From Amphiduros pacificus (lineage: Eukaryota; Annelida; Polychaeta; Phyllodocida; Hesionidae), in NCBI GenBank assembly GCA_949316495.1, contig OX439000.1:3722501-3786500 (forward strand): a stretch of DNA of 64,000 bases, written 5' to 3'. The position numbers and the translations under genes are program-made. The notes under the pieces were generated by a model. It saw only the letters and a list, made by a program, of their open reading frames with translations. It was not told where the DNA came from and did not search any database. Numbering within the stretch: the first letter of the stretch is position 1; every line of letters starts with the position of its first letter. Positions 12,901-24,272 of this stretch are shown in pieces.

Positions 12901-15900
12901 CCAGGTATGTTTTTGTTTCATAGATCAATTAAATCTATTCAGGGCAACTTCGTTAATGTATGCACGTGCCTAAATAATAGTTGTTAGAATAGACATGCAT
13001 AAAATGAGAACGTTCTGGGATTAATGGGTTCCATGAATCTGTGCTGTAGGTGAGAGGGCAAACCAAGCCAAAAGATTCAACACAATTATTATTATATTCA
13101 ACCTGATAATAAAAAAAGTTTCAAAACAATTTTAGGTTACTACTAATATTTCAAAAGGATTTAATCTGTATATGAAGAATTCCATAGCAAATAAAGTTTG
13201 TCGAAATGGTTCAAAAAGGAGGGATATTAAGGTATTGTTGGTATCGCTGACCTGTCTGTGGTATTTGACATTAGTGATGATAAACTCAAACGATTTGGAC
13301 CAAAACATGATTGGCAAGATAGAAATGATAAAAATAAAGTCAAGTATGGTGCTTCATCATTTCATGTGCTGGGCCAGACCTATTCACGTCTTAAGATGAT
13401 TTATAAATAGTATATAAATGATCCATAAATTACATCTAAATGGGTATAATGCATTGGACCCGTTATGACGTTATGAAACACTTCGGAAAAATGATGTCCA
13501 TTGGTACTAAATCATGATAAGACATTGCTAATAGAAAATAACATGAAACTCAATGACAGATAAACTGATTCCTGTATTCAATTTACCTATTGTGAAATTT
13601 GCTGATGCCACTGGTTTTACTTGATTGAACTCCATTCCCATCCCCAAAGAAAGGCGTGAAAAAGCTTCATAACGGAAGGAAACCATCAATGTTTTACCTT
13701 ATGTGGATAATGTTTGACTAATAATGAAATTTAAATAATTTCATAATTTCATTTGTTCCTGGTAAAGAGTACAACAGATATCTTTGGAATGACTCTTATT
13801 CTACCTCATATTTTAATACTGTTGTTCTATTATTACAATTTTGTCATGAATGTTAGGGTATCCACTTGATTACGTCTAATACCAAAGGAACCTCTATCAA
13901 TGCAATGTGTTTCTTTTCATGAATGCAGGTACAACCGGCCCACCCGGCAAACAAGGTACCCTCGGGATGTTGGGGGTGAAAGGGCGGAAGGGTGCCTCCG
14001 GGCAATCCTCCATCCTCGGTCCCATGGGAACCGTGGGGCCGCCCGGCAAAGTGGGTACAGGTGGATCACTCGGGACACGAGGTCCATCCGGCTCAATAGG
14101 TCCACAAGGAACCCTTGGTCGGCTCGGGTCACGGGGCCCTATCGGCACGATCGGTCCTCAAGGAAGCATTGGGTATCAAGGTAGGCAGAGCTTCCATTTT
14201 ACACAGCTCAGTATAACACAAGATATTAGCAATAATTAATGTGTAATTTTTAAAATTAGATTTGTTTTGCTTAAACCGTAGAATATCGAGTCTGGTAAAT
14301 ACCCAATTAAGAATAAACATCTTTCTAATATTCCAAACTTTCAGTTATTATTTTTTCAACAACAATACAACACGCGTAACAGCCTTTTCAGGAAGTCCTA
14401 GTTTTTTATATATTCGAATAAACTATAAAGATGTGCCACAAACAATGCTGGAATGGATGCTTAGAAAAAACGGATATAGATTTACCATTTGATGGGATGT
14501 ATCAGTTGACCCGACATGGACTTTCTCAATACAAACACTTGATACCCTGTCTCTGAATTTGTCAAAGACAAGTATTCTATTAAACAGGAAATGGATGATA
14601 ACATAACTAGGATTTTCATACTCCTCGTGAAAACAACGAGAGGGCATTGGAGGCAAAGACAAGCAGAGGGTCTCATCAGCAGAGTGGCTGATAACAAATT
14701 GATTTGGATTACTATCAGCCAGCTGTGCTCCCTCTCGTTGTTTTCCCGAGGTGTATGAAAAATCCTAGGCTACAACTAAATATGCAGATAGGCCCCTCCC
14801 CCAAAGTACATCACCGACAGGTGTCAATTCGTGCATATATAGGCTCCACACGATTGGAACCCGCCGTTTCGGCGCCGGCGAGAGCGGCAGATCGCTGGAT
14901 CCTCCATTTTGTCCCGCCGCATTCGCCGAGGGTTTTTCAGAGGGCGGAGCCTATATATGCACGAATACATATGAATATGCATGAAATACATATGAATATT
15001 TATGAACTGCAGCAGAGGAAGGTTGATTATTGACTACCTCGATTTAGCAGATTAGTAGATTAGCTGGTACCAAATCATTGATAAAAGTTGAAAAAAATGA
15101 AATCATATCCTTAGCACCATTTTAAGTCTTCCTTTTTTATTTGAACATTAGTTTTCAGCACAAATGATTTATTGACTACAATCTTTAGCTTTAATATGTC
15201 AGGTCACCTTCATGTGCTTCATGTATATCACAGGGACTGTTGGAAAACAAGGTACTCAAGGAAAGAAAGGAAACACAGGATACCAAGGTACCATTGGTGA
15301 ACAGGGAACAGTTGGTTCACAAGGTACTTCAGGGGAACAAGGGACCATTGGCGCGTCAGGCACTGGTGGACGAATTGGAACCCTTGGACCGCAAGGCACT
15401 GTGGGAAAGCAAGGGACGCTAGGAGGTACCGGATATCCGGGACCCAAAGGTATCATAATTCTTTTGTTGTTTTTTTAAAGATGTTTTTATTTAGGTATCA
15501 TAATCTTGTTTTGTTTGTTTGTTTGTGTGCATGTTTGTCAGTTTTATCCCTATTTACAATGAAAAGCTAGGGTCTTGATCAGAAATATCATTTGTGTATA
15601 GGATTCCAAGGTCAACATGGAACAGCTGGATACTTGGGCACAAGAGGTCCAAAGGGCGTAATTGGCCCACAAGGCACCATTGGTTTTCCCGGGACTAGGG
15701 GACCTCAGGGTGTACCTGGACACCTCGGCACACCCGGAAGTATGGGAACGATGGGATCATACGGTACATTTGGTCAAATGGGAACACGGGGATCTCGAGG
15801 AACGCCGGGGCCGCAAGGCACAGTTGGTGCACAAGGAACTGTTGGACGGCAAGGCACAGTCGGTGCGCAAGGAACGGTTGGAGGTCAGGGTACACTTGGT

Positions 15901-18900
15901 TACCAAGGAACAATTGGTTCGCAAGGAACCCATGGACCACAAGGAACCACAGGACAACTCGGGTCCCGTGGACCAAGCGGTAGATATTTTACCAATATTA
16001 TGTTCACATGTAGTATGATGTTAATAATTAATTTCTTCCATGGAGTCGTTCTGCAAAATATCAAAATGTAAATCTTGTCTTTTATTTTTAAGAATTAAGG
16101 AGAATAAATGTCAATGAGCTTTTTTGAATTATTATTATTACCAGATGTGAATTTCATGAACATTCTCAGATGGCTCAGATGTGTACACCTTGTTCATGTG
16201 TTTATGGTATGACAAGCTGTCATTTATATTTCACTTTATACAAATGACTTCCGTCTTGAAAATTACATTTTAATATTTTGCAATGCCATACATTTAGGTA
16301 CGATTGGACCGCAAGGCACGATTGGGAAAAAAGGTGTCATCGGAAAAGATGGAACGATTGGCCCTCAAGGCGAGGTAGGACCCGATGGAAGCAATGGTTA
16401 TATAGGAACACGGGGCTTCATGGGCACCAGGGGGCCACAAGGTAAGCTCAATTATTTCTTGTAAATCAGACTTCTCTTTTTTGTGATCTTTGTCGAAAAC
16501 GAAGGCCACGATGCGACCGTGTCATCATTTATTTTGGTGAAATCCTGTGGATCTAACTATGGTACATCTATTAATCCAAAATAACCATGAAGGCCGGCAA
16601 CATTGAAGGAAGGGTACCCGGTGATGAACCCTTCCAACCTTCAACTTGGCTTTAATCGTAATATATCGGTGTACATTGATGAGTAAATATAATTTGGCTT
16701 TAAGTGTATTCATATCCAATACAATACTGTGGTTGTTTTATTTACAGGTACTATTGGGGCTCAAGGAACACGGGGACCTCAATACATACCCGGAACAATG
16801 GGACCGAAGGGTAATCAAGGAACTTCCGGATTCCAAGGGACTCTTGGCCCTATGGGACCCAAAGGAGAACAGGGTCCAGTTGGACATATGGGAACAATTG
16901 GGAACCAAGGTTCCAAGGGTGAACCTGGAGCAAAGGGTAACAAAGGTAAAACATTTTAAAAATATATTTCTTATAACTGATTACAAGTGAAAAATAGCAT
17001 AAATATGTCAAGGATTTGGAACTGTTATAAGAGAAACAATTGTTATAAACCCATGCTGAGATATCCAAAAACGGCTATTACCATAAGTTTGCATGGTTGA
17101 AAAATTAAATTTAAAATATTGAAATATTGTGGTGAAAATAATCATAATAACATGAATGTGTTGAGTTTTTAAACCGTGATCGCAATAAGGACAATGGGTT
17201 CTTAGACTATTGATTTCTTCCAAATGTAGGTAAGAAAGGACAACCATCTCCAAAGGGTCTCAAGGGAGACAAAGGGGAGAAGGGCCACACCATTACGGCT
17301 AATGGAAGAGTTGGCTCATTAGGTGAGTGTGCAGACAATTACTATAAGTGAAAGAGTTGGCTCAATGGGTAAATGTGCAGACAATTACTATAAGTGAAAT
17401 AGTTGGCCCAATGGCTCATTCTACATCGCTTTCCTCATATTGGCTCATTTCACATCGCTTTCCTCATATCGGGATTCATGCATATAGATTTCTAGGGTTC
17501 TTTTTATTGATTTTCACTTTTTGGCCTTGTTCAGGTAATACAACGTAACCCCTATCACCATGGTAACAGGACATGGATCCTCCTTAAGATTTAGATGGAC
17601 AACGGTCACAGTCCCTAACCAATACCAGCACCAGTCCCTGACCAATACCAGCACCAGTCCCTGACCAATACCAGTGCCAGTCCCTGACCAATACCAGCAC
17701 CAGTCCCTGACCAATACCAGTGCCAGTCCCTGACCAATACCAGCACAGGTCCCTGACCAATACCAGCACCAGTCCCTGACCAATACCAGCACAGGTCCCT
17801 GACCAATACCAGTGCCAGTCCCTGACCAATACCAGCACAGGTCCCTGACCAATACCAGCACCAGTCCCTGACCAATACCAGCACCAGTCCCTGACCAATA
17901 CCAGCACCAGTCCCTGACCAATACCAGTGCCAGTCCCTGACCAATACCAGCACCAGTCCCTGACCAATACCAGCACCAGTCCCTGACCAATACCAGCACC
18001 AGTCCCTGACCAATACCAGCGCCAGTCCCTGACCAATACCAGCACCGGTCCCTGACCAATACCAGCACCAGTCCCTGACCAATACCAGCACCAGTCCCTG
18101 ACCAATACCAGCACCAGTCCCTGACCAATACCAGCACAGGTCCCTGACCAATACCAGCACCAGTCCCTGACCAATACCAGCACCAGTCCCTGACCAATAC
18201 CAGCACCAGTCCCTGACCAATACCAGCACCAGTCCCTGACCAATACCAGCGCCAGTCCCTGACCAATACCAGCACAGGTCCCTGACCAATACCAGCACAG
18301 GTCCCTGACCAATACCAGCACCAGTCCCTAACCAATACCAGCACCAGTCCCTGACCAATACCAGCGCCAGTCCCTGACCAATACCAGCACCGGTCCCTGA
18401 CCAATGCCAGCACAGGTCCCTGACCAATACCAGCACAGGTCCCTGACCAATACCAGCACCAGTCCCTAACCAATACCAGCACCAGTCCCTGACCAATACC
18501 AGCACCAGTCCCTGACCAATACCAGTGCCAGTCCCTGACCAATACCAGCACCAGTCCCTGACCAATACCAGCGCCAGTCCCTGACCAATACCAGCACCAG
18601 TCCCTGACCAATACCAGCACCAGTCCCTGACCAATACCAGCACCGGTCCCTGACCAATGCCAGCACAGGTCCCTGACCAATACCAGCACAGGTCCCTGAC
18701 CAATACCAGCACCAGTCCCTGACCAATACCAGCACAGGTCCCTGACCAATACCAGCACCGGTCCCTGACCAATACCAGCACCGGTCCCTGACCAATACCA
18801 GCACCAGTCCCTGACCAATACCAGCACCAGTCCCTGACCAATACCAGCACCGGTCCCTGACCAATACCAGCACCAGTCCCTGACCAATACCAGCACCAGT

Positions 18901-21900
18901 CCCTGACCAATACCAGCACCAGTCCCTGACCAATACCAGCACCAGTCCCTGACCAATACCAGCACCAGTCCCTGACCAATACCAGCACCAGTCCCTGACC
19001 AATACCAGTGCCAGTCCCTGACCAATACCAGCACCAGTCCCTGACCAATACCAGTGCCAGTGCCATATTACCAGCACTGGTTTAATCTCTTGAGTCTGAA
19101 TCCTGAATCTTGGTTAAACATAAATAGGTTTGAAGTATGTTGTTTGAATTGAAGTGAACCAAAACAACATAAAATATTTTTTATTAATTTCAATGTAAAA
19201 ACATTTACGGTCATTTCCCTTTAAATCCATTATCCTAACTGATTTATTTGTACGCAAAACATGAATCGAACGTGGTGATGAAATGATAAATTTGAGATTG
19301 TACACATTGAGCCCATTCTTTATATTGTTAATGTTATGGAACTTTTCAATATATTCTAGGATATAATATTTTAGATTTTATTGGTTTCATTCAAGACCAT
19401 ACTAGCCATTTTGAATTATGATTTAAACCATTTTCTTCTTGTTCGATCAGACAAGAAGAATTTTGTTGTAAACCTAATGTTAATTTTTAATTTTATAATT
19501 TGTTCTCCTTCTGGATTATTTTGATATAACAAAATGTAGACACTACTGTCATGTGCTTTCTTTTGAAGCACAGTTGCTTAGGTGCTGTCGGGAGATATTA
19601 TCTTTTATTGATAACGATTATCCAATTGCCATTTTCTGTTGTTTTATACTTAGTGTTGTATTATCTTCAGGATTGAAGGGCGAGAAGGGTTCTGCTGGGG
19701 AGCCAGGGGTCCAGGGTACATCAGGACCGGCTTCCACGCAGGGTGAAAAGGGGGAGCAGCCTCAGCAGTGGGGAACAGTAGGAGACAAAGGTAAGAAGCG
19801 CTCTGCGGCTCTCACAAGAGATCTCTTACGGCGCAAGCTTTGTAATAGGCCATAACAATTGCCTAACTAATCTACAATTGGTTGATTACAGAGATTTTTT
19901 TCAATATTGCCTCAAATCAGTTGCACATTTTGTACGAACAGCGATAGGGCATTTTTAATTGAAACATAAATTAAAAAAACATAAAAAAAATATTTTTCAG
20001 TGTGGGATATGATGGTATGGACTTAAGGTATTAATATAAACTGCATAAATAAACTAGACCATATAAATTGATATTTGATATTCTCATGACTAATCTCTAT
20101 ACAAATCTCACGAGATTGATGTCTTTAAGAGGTCTCTTTCAAATCATTTGCTAAAGGGTGAAGTTTAAAATTCCATTATGGCAGGCAGCGTTTTTTCTTG
20201 TATTAAAACTGGTTGGATTCATCTGAACTGGGGCTTCATCAAATATGAAAAATTAACAAACTACGTGAAGTATTTGCTTGCGGAAAAAAATATTGCATAC
20301 TTGAAATTCTTAAATCATGTCTTTTATTTCAAATATTTGGTTATGTGATAGTGGATTAATATCATAGCAGATATTTCTTTCGATTTTAAACTTATGCAAT
20401 GTTATCATAATTTATATATAAATATATACAATATATACTGTTTTAGGTACAGTAAAAATTAATGTGAAGATGTAATAGAATTTGCTGTATTTCTATATTT
20501 TTACAATGATCAGTAAAGAGGAGAACGGTTTGAATCTTATGCTTGCAAATCTACATTATTAATATCATTTTATGACTTTAGGTCAAAAGGATATAAGCCA
20601 AACATTATGCATTTATAAATAGCAATGGCAAATGAATGGCAAGTACTTTCTTTAACCCAGATCCGAATCCAATTTTGACTAAGTTTCATCCCCCTGCTCA
20701 CACCAGGTGTGGCCCTACATCATGAAAAAAGCAAGAAGTGCTAGCAACATGCTGAGCACATGCTCACAACGTTTTATCACAACATTATCTGGTGTTCACA
20801 GATCTACTTCTTTATAACGTGCTAGAAACATCCTGAGAACGATCTCACAACACTGTACCACAACATGCTCACAACATAGAGAAATGTAAAATTGTTAGCT
20901 GGGTCAGATGGTGCGGAGACATTTAAATATCTCTGGGTAGTGACAAATAAATCTGTCATGTGTGTGTTTTTACCAAGGTGATAACGCGGCCCCGGGACCA
21001 AAAGGACAAAAGGGAGATCCGGGAACCAAAGGGCTAAAAGGAGTGAAAGCAGCTAAAGGGTTCAAACCACTTATTGGTGGAACAGGCGAACCAGGTGTTC
21101 CGGGTAAGTTTGCCATATTCTAATGGGTGATAACTTTCGCCCAGCATACAAACCGGCACCAATCTTTATAAATATGTTTTTATGTTGACTTTGAAGTTAA
21201 TGTAAGATAAATGTAAAATAATTAATATTCATAACTATGAGAAGTACCTTTAGGACTAGAAGGAAATAACTTTAAAATAATCGCAATTTCAGATTAATTC
21301 TTGAAATCCTATTTTTTTATATATATTTCTTACTTGAAGATAACCTCTGAAATCGTTAAAAAATGACTTCATACATCATGATTTTTTCTGTAATTAACCA
21401 TTTCTTATATTTTTGGTCACATAAGATACTGTTTGAGGGTAATTTATTGAAATCTTTCCGAAGACACATAGAATTGAATTTTGTTTAGCGCTCAGTTATA
21501 TGGTTTAATGATGCACATCCGCATGTAAAACAGGAAGACTGAGGTATTTCACCGATCATGGCCATAAATAGATATGTCACTTTGCTAAAATAGGTCGCTC
21601 TAAAGTGATATTTCCCTTGCAGGCGAAGACGTGAAAGGCATCAAGGGAAGTCGTGGACTTGATGGCGAAAAGGGAGCACCAGCTCCTGCCGCGATTGCTG
21701 CATTCATGAAAGGTGGTAACATGCATGTAGTGCCCACGATATACAAGTGGCGCGGCTAACATCACAAATCAAATCAAACGAAAGAACGAGAAAGTCATTG
21801 GCTGTACACGATTGGGTCCGGCAAGTTAGCCCGGGTTATTCCGTTTCTCCACGATTGAGCCGGCGGGTGCCGGTGGCGGAAGGCGGCGGACGCCGACCTC

Positions 21901-23089
21901 CGCCCTCTGAATACCCTCGGCGAATTCGGCGGGACAAAATGGAGTATCCGGCGATCTGCCTTTCTTGCCGCCGGCAAGACGGCGGGTGCCAATCGTGTAC
22001 AGCCAATGGCAAATTGTTTTCTTTATGTTGTACAAAAATGCACAATGTGCTGTGACCAACCAAGTCAAATGCACATTTTTCTATCTTGAAATGCAAGAAT
22101 GTTAAAAAAATATTGTCATTTGTCTGAATAATCACAGTCTGGTTGTACAGATAAAAAAAAAAACGATACAAAATAAATGGAAACAATTTTATTACACTTT
22201 CGAAAAAAGAAATAGTTTCGAAAAAAAAAAGTTTTACAATATTTTTTAAATAAAAGAAGTTAATAATTTCACAAAATGTAATCTGTATGCTGCTTGGCCA
22301 GATCTGTTTTCCTTGGCCATCCATTCTTCAGTTATACATTGCCCATCTATTCACTTGCCTCGATACTTTAACAATCATAGGCTTAAACAAAGGCTGGGCT
22401 CCACCTCAGTCCCCCAAGTTGGAATAGACCTCAGAAATAACCTTAGCTTAATCCCCCAAGTTAGAAAAGACCTAAGAAATAACCTTCGCTTAATCCCCCA
22501 AGTTGGAATAGACCTAAGAAATAACCTTAGCTTAATCCCCCAAGTTAGAAAAGACCTAAGAAATAACCTTAGCTCAATCCCCCAAGTTGGAAGAGACCTA
22601 AGAAATAACCTTAGCTTAATCCCCCAAGTTAGAAAAGACCTAAGAAATAACATTAGCTTAATCCCCCAAGTTAGAAAAGACCTAAGAAATAACCTTAGCT
22701 TAATCCTCCAAGTTAGAAAAGACCTTATCATAGACCTCATCCCAATCCTCCAAGTTAGAATAGATATTGGTCGAACTACGAATTACTACAATTGATTCTA
22801 TTAAAGAATAGGCAAAGATCTTTTTAAATAAAATTATTTCTAACATATAGATCGCTTTATATAGAGATATTTATAAATGTACATTGCAGAGGATGCACGC
22901 ATTAATGAGGTGAGGAGCCGCTTCCGGCATCTGGTGCCGAGCCTGACTACAGCTGCCGGTGTGCTGTGCCTGGCCTCCGTCACCATGCTAACGTTCTACT
23001 GTATGCAGCACAAAAAATACAAGCAACTGAGCGGAGTGCTGGAGTCCCGGGACCAGCAAAGACGCAAGTCCTCCTCGCCCATAGTATGA
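9893..23089 (+). CDS. Gene B: type I membrane collagenous C-type-lectin-like protein (CTLD-collagen-TM), 788 residues
   Basis: Coding exons: 9893-9974, 10785-10984, 11593-11836, 12881-12904, 13929-14180, 15234-15449, 15602-15979, 16298-16441, 16748-16945, 17230-17322, 19671-19790, 20978-21103, 21623-21712 and 22890-23089. Every border is AG/GT, phases agree throughout (nearly all phase 1), and the total is 2367 nt, exactly 789 codons. Layout: signal peptide 1-17 or so; C-type-lectin-like fold about 28-178; collagen triplets about 184-579; Lys-rich interrupted collagenous part 580-722; TM about 741-761; basic 27-residue tail. Inferred role: a trimeric surface receptor or adhesion molecule that holds a lectin-like head away from the membrane on a collagen stalk. 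The ligand is unknown. The end of the 21623 exon is either 21712 or 21715; both keep the frame. The order of domains is the reverse of known membrane collagens and scavenger receptors. Confidence 0.85.
9980..10640. repeat. 50-bp tandem array in gene B intron 1, about 13 copies
   Basis: Unit contains tatcactctcatccaagcta and aacaccattctaaatc. Some copies lack one base and read 49 bp, and the array becomes more diverged toward its 3' end. Confidence 0.93.
10785..11836 (+). CDS. Gene B exons 2-3: C-type-lectin-like domain
   Basis: Exon 10785-10984 begins ACPTGWTG, a typical CTLD opening, followed by TCQCFLG, TLASINS and a helix-like block. Exon 11593-11836 carries FYIAMTRN, KYTWDSDS, AELDYW and the terminal NGFMCQ, which match the conserved strands around the CTLD core (compare WIGL..., W.dG, W..P, and the final C in canonical members). 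The EPN/QPD and WND calcium-sugar motifs are absent, so calcium-dependent sugar binding is not predicted by the usual rule. The call rests on pattern order and cysteine spacing. Confidence 0.7.
11140..11500. repeat. AT-rich tandem arrays in gene B intron 2
   Basis: A field of short units around ttatagaattatcaaatc (11165-11320) runs into three copies of a 53-bp unit with acagaattattatatgttat (about 11325-11500). Confidence 0.8.
12308..12728. repeat. 39-bp tandem array in gene B intron 3, about 11 copies
   Basis: Unit built of gaggcatagtgagaaaaagt and gagcaacctttggtctcat. Because 39 is a multiple of three, the array stays open in several frames, but nothing suggests that it is translated. Confidence 0.93.
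12905..13928. other. Gene B intron 4, nothing recognised
   Basis: Plain AT-rich intron between the 24-nt linker exon (12881-12904, encoding PQCYVVP) and the first collagen exon. I see no repeat or exon inside. Confidence 0.5.
13929..16945 (+). CDS. Gene B exons 5-9: Gly-Thr-rich collagen triple-helix region
   Basis: Five phase 1-1 exons of 252, 216, 378, 144 and 198 nt encode 28, 24, 42, 16 and 22 triplets, 132 in all. Only two triplets lack the first Gly (SIL in the first exon, YIP in the fifth). Pro is sparse; Thr often follows Gly, and Gln often holds the Y position, as in GTVGAQGTVGRQGTVGAQ. All five sizes are multiples of 9 nt, as expected for exons that keep the Gly-X-Y register. The sequence should form a trimeric rod of about 396 residues outside the cell. 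Thr in these triplets could be glycosylated, which is inference only. Confidence 0.85.
14607..14768. mobile_element. MITE-like fold-back element of about 162 bp in gene B intron 5
   Basis: Arms of about 38 bases pair with few mismatches: 14607-14644 (ctaggattttcatactcctc, then cgtgaaaacaacgag) and 14730-14768 (ending gtatgaaaaatcctag). No coding capacity is seen. Confidence 0.65.
14827..14966. mobile_element. GC-rich MITE, copy 1, with 21-bp perfect terminal inverted repeats
   Basis: Ends attcgtgcatatataggctc (14827 on) and the exact reverse complement closing at 14966. The GC-rich core is homologous, in inverted orientation, to the core of the longer copy at 21796-22008 (shared block around attttgtcccgccg and attcgccgaggg). 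It stands out in an AT-rich intron. No coding capacity. Confidence 0.75.
17230..21712 (+). CDS. Gene B exons 10-13: interrupted, Lys-rich collagenous region
   Basis: Exons 17230-17322, 19671-19790, 20978-21103 and 21623-21712 encode GKKGQP, GDKGEKG, GLKGEKGSAGEPG, GPKGQKGDPGTKG and GSRGLDGEKG. Gly-X-Y runs are short and broken by non-collagen stretches (for example HTITANGRVG and QPQQW). Composition changes from Thr/Gln-rich to Lys/Glu-rich, like ordinary fibril or collectin stalks. The last exon ends in an Ala-rich hinge (PAPAAIAAFMK) just before the membrane exon. Confidence 0.8.
17600..19068. repeat. 23-bp minisatellite in gene B intron 10, about 63 copies
   Basis: Unit ccctgaccaataccagcacc plus agt, with recurring variants (agtgcc, agcgcc, caggt, ccggt). 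Each unit contains CCAAT. A period not divisible by three that happens to be stop-free on the minus strand leaves all three minus frames open for about 1.5 kb, which is an artefact of the unit. Confidence 0.96.
19069..19670. other. Rest of gene B intron 10, nothing recognised
   Basis: AT-rich intron between the 23-bp array and the 19671 exon, ending in a pyrimidine-poor but usable acceptor (ttatcttcag). Confidence 0.4.
19791..20977. other. Gene B intron 11; possible small element at about 20655-20907
   Basis: Mostly AT-rich. The stretch 20655-20907 contains repeated cacaacat/tgctcaca motifs and is bounded by taacccag and ctgggtca, which may be short inverted ends of a degraded MITE. The support is weak. 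Confidence 0.3.
21104..21622. other. Gene B intron 12, nothing recognised
   Basis: AT-rich intron without repeats or extra exons that I can support. Confidence 0.4.
21796..22008. mobile_element. GC-rich MITE, copy 2, with 20-bp terminal inverted repeats
   Basis: Ends cattggctgtacacgattgg (21796-21815) and ccaatcgtgtacagccaatg (21989-22008) are perfect inverted repeats. The core is GC-rich and itself rich in cggcgg palindromes. It matches the core of the shorter copy at 14827-14966 in opposite orientation, so both come from one family that hit two introns of the same gene. Confidence 0.8.
22400..22765. repeat. 42-bp tandem array in gene B last intron, about 8-9 copies
   Basis: Unit contains cccccaagttagaaaagacc and taagaaataaccttagctta, with alternating variants (gttagaaaag or gttggaatag). 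It ends about 125 bases before the last exon. Confidence 0.92.
22890..23089 (+). CDS. Gene B exon 14: transmembrane helix and cytoplasmic tail
   Basis: Encodes EDARINEVRSRFRH, then the hydrophobic run LTTAAGVLCLASVTMLTFYC, then MQHKKYKQLSGVLESRDQQR and RKSSSPIV before TGA. Basic residues flank both sides. Since the protein has a cleavable signal peptide, the N-terminal lectin and collagen should be outside and the 27-residue tail in the cytosol. The tail has Ser residues that could be phosphorylated and no ITAM- or ITIM-like motif. Codon GC is higher than in the flanking intron, as in the other exons. Confidence 0.82.
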
Positions 23090-23138
23090 CCCAGCTGATT
23101 AACTGACAAGAAAACTTCCCCCACATTATTTGACATTA

Positions 23139-23174
23139 AATAAAAACGGTATGATGTATTCAATTTGCAATAAA
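23139..23174 (+). promoter_or_regulatory. Gene B poly(A) signals
   Basis: AATAAA at 23139-23144 and again at 23169-23174, about 50 and 80 bases after the stop codon. Either or both could direct 3'-end formation. Confidence 0.6.
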
Positions 23175-24045
23175 TATTCAAGCTCTTACCCGGTTTGTTT
23201 GGCTATTTTCTTGAACTTGAACTGTGCAAGGTTTTTTTTGTTTTGTTTGTTTTGTTTTTTATATTTTTTATTTATTTTTTTTTGAGTAAAAAGATTATAA
23301 ATACGATGGATCTGGGTTTGAGGTTTGAAGAGTTTGACCTTTACCCAAAAAGGATTTTTTTTCAAATAAAATATAAATAATAAAAATAAATAAGTAGATA
23401 AAAACATATTTATTGTACCAATTTACCATTAGTATATTGTTATCCATTTAGCAAATATACCATGACTGTGTTTCAGTATTCCAAAGGTTGTTTTAATGGG
23501 AAAAAATACATAGATTTCTGCTGTTGAGTTCTTTCCCATTCCCACCAGCGCTAAATGACTGGTTATCAAAGGTTGTGCATTGTGTTATTATGTCAATGCG
23601 AAAATGCAAATGATTGATCCCCAGCCACTCTTTGAAAAGAGTAGGTCATTGAGTCCCGGTGACAGACTTCTATCTGATTTTGCCTAAAAAGTACTGAAAA
23701 ATCTTTTAAACGAGAGGTTTACGAAGCATTGAAAAGCAATATCATAGAGATATTCTGATGATGGGATTGGGCTATGCTCAGAGCACGGAGAATATTAATT
23801 TCAATTGCATGGAGTCTGTGCTTGGTAGTACGGCAATCAGTAGCCTTTCCTCCTTGCAGGTCCCCGACCTGGGAGGAGGGTACTGATTTCACGGGGGTGC
23901 GCATCGAGAATGAAGGCGCTAATTTTAAACTGTGAAAACAATGTCACACCTGCAGTTTTGAGTCAAATCTTCTGGGCACTTCGTTCCATTTCTTCACAGC
24001 TTTCTTATTTCATTGATATCCATAGGTATTGGTGAAGTAAATATA
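23175..24045. other. Intergenic between genes B and C, nothing recognised
   Basis: AT-rich with long T-runs near 23230-23290. No gene or array seen. Confidence 0.35.
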
Positions 24046-24047
24046 CA

Positions 24048-24272
24048 TAATAATTGGAATATCCTCTGGATTAAAAAAATTGTATCATTCTACTGCCATA
24101 ATGAATAGTGCATTATGTTATAGAAGTAGTCAACCATGAAAAGTGGGATGCCCGAGACAAAAGGATCATTAAGGGGTCAAGCCTAAGACAAAAGAAAGAC
24201 ACACCTAATATCCTCTGGATTAAAAATATTGTATCATTCTACTGCCATACTGAATAGTGCATTATGGTTTAT
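24048..24272. repeat. Direct repeat pair, about 65 bp
   Basis: The block aatatcctctggattaaaaa to gaatagtgcattatg occurs at about 24058-24117 and again at about 24209-24266, with few differences. Confidence 0.75.

Noticed and set aside
17514-19066. Open frames of up to 506 residues on the minus strand (repeating GIGQGLVLVLVRDWCWYW)
   Set aside because: They are translations of the 23-bp intronic minisatellite; all three minus frames are open because the unit lacks stops. No splice or start context supports a protein.
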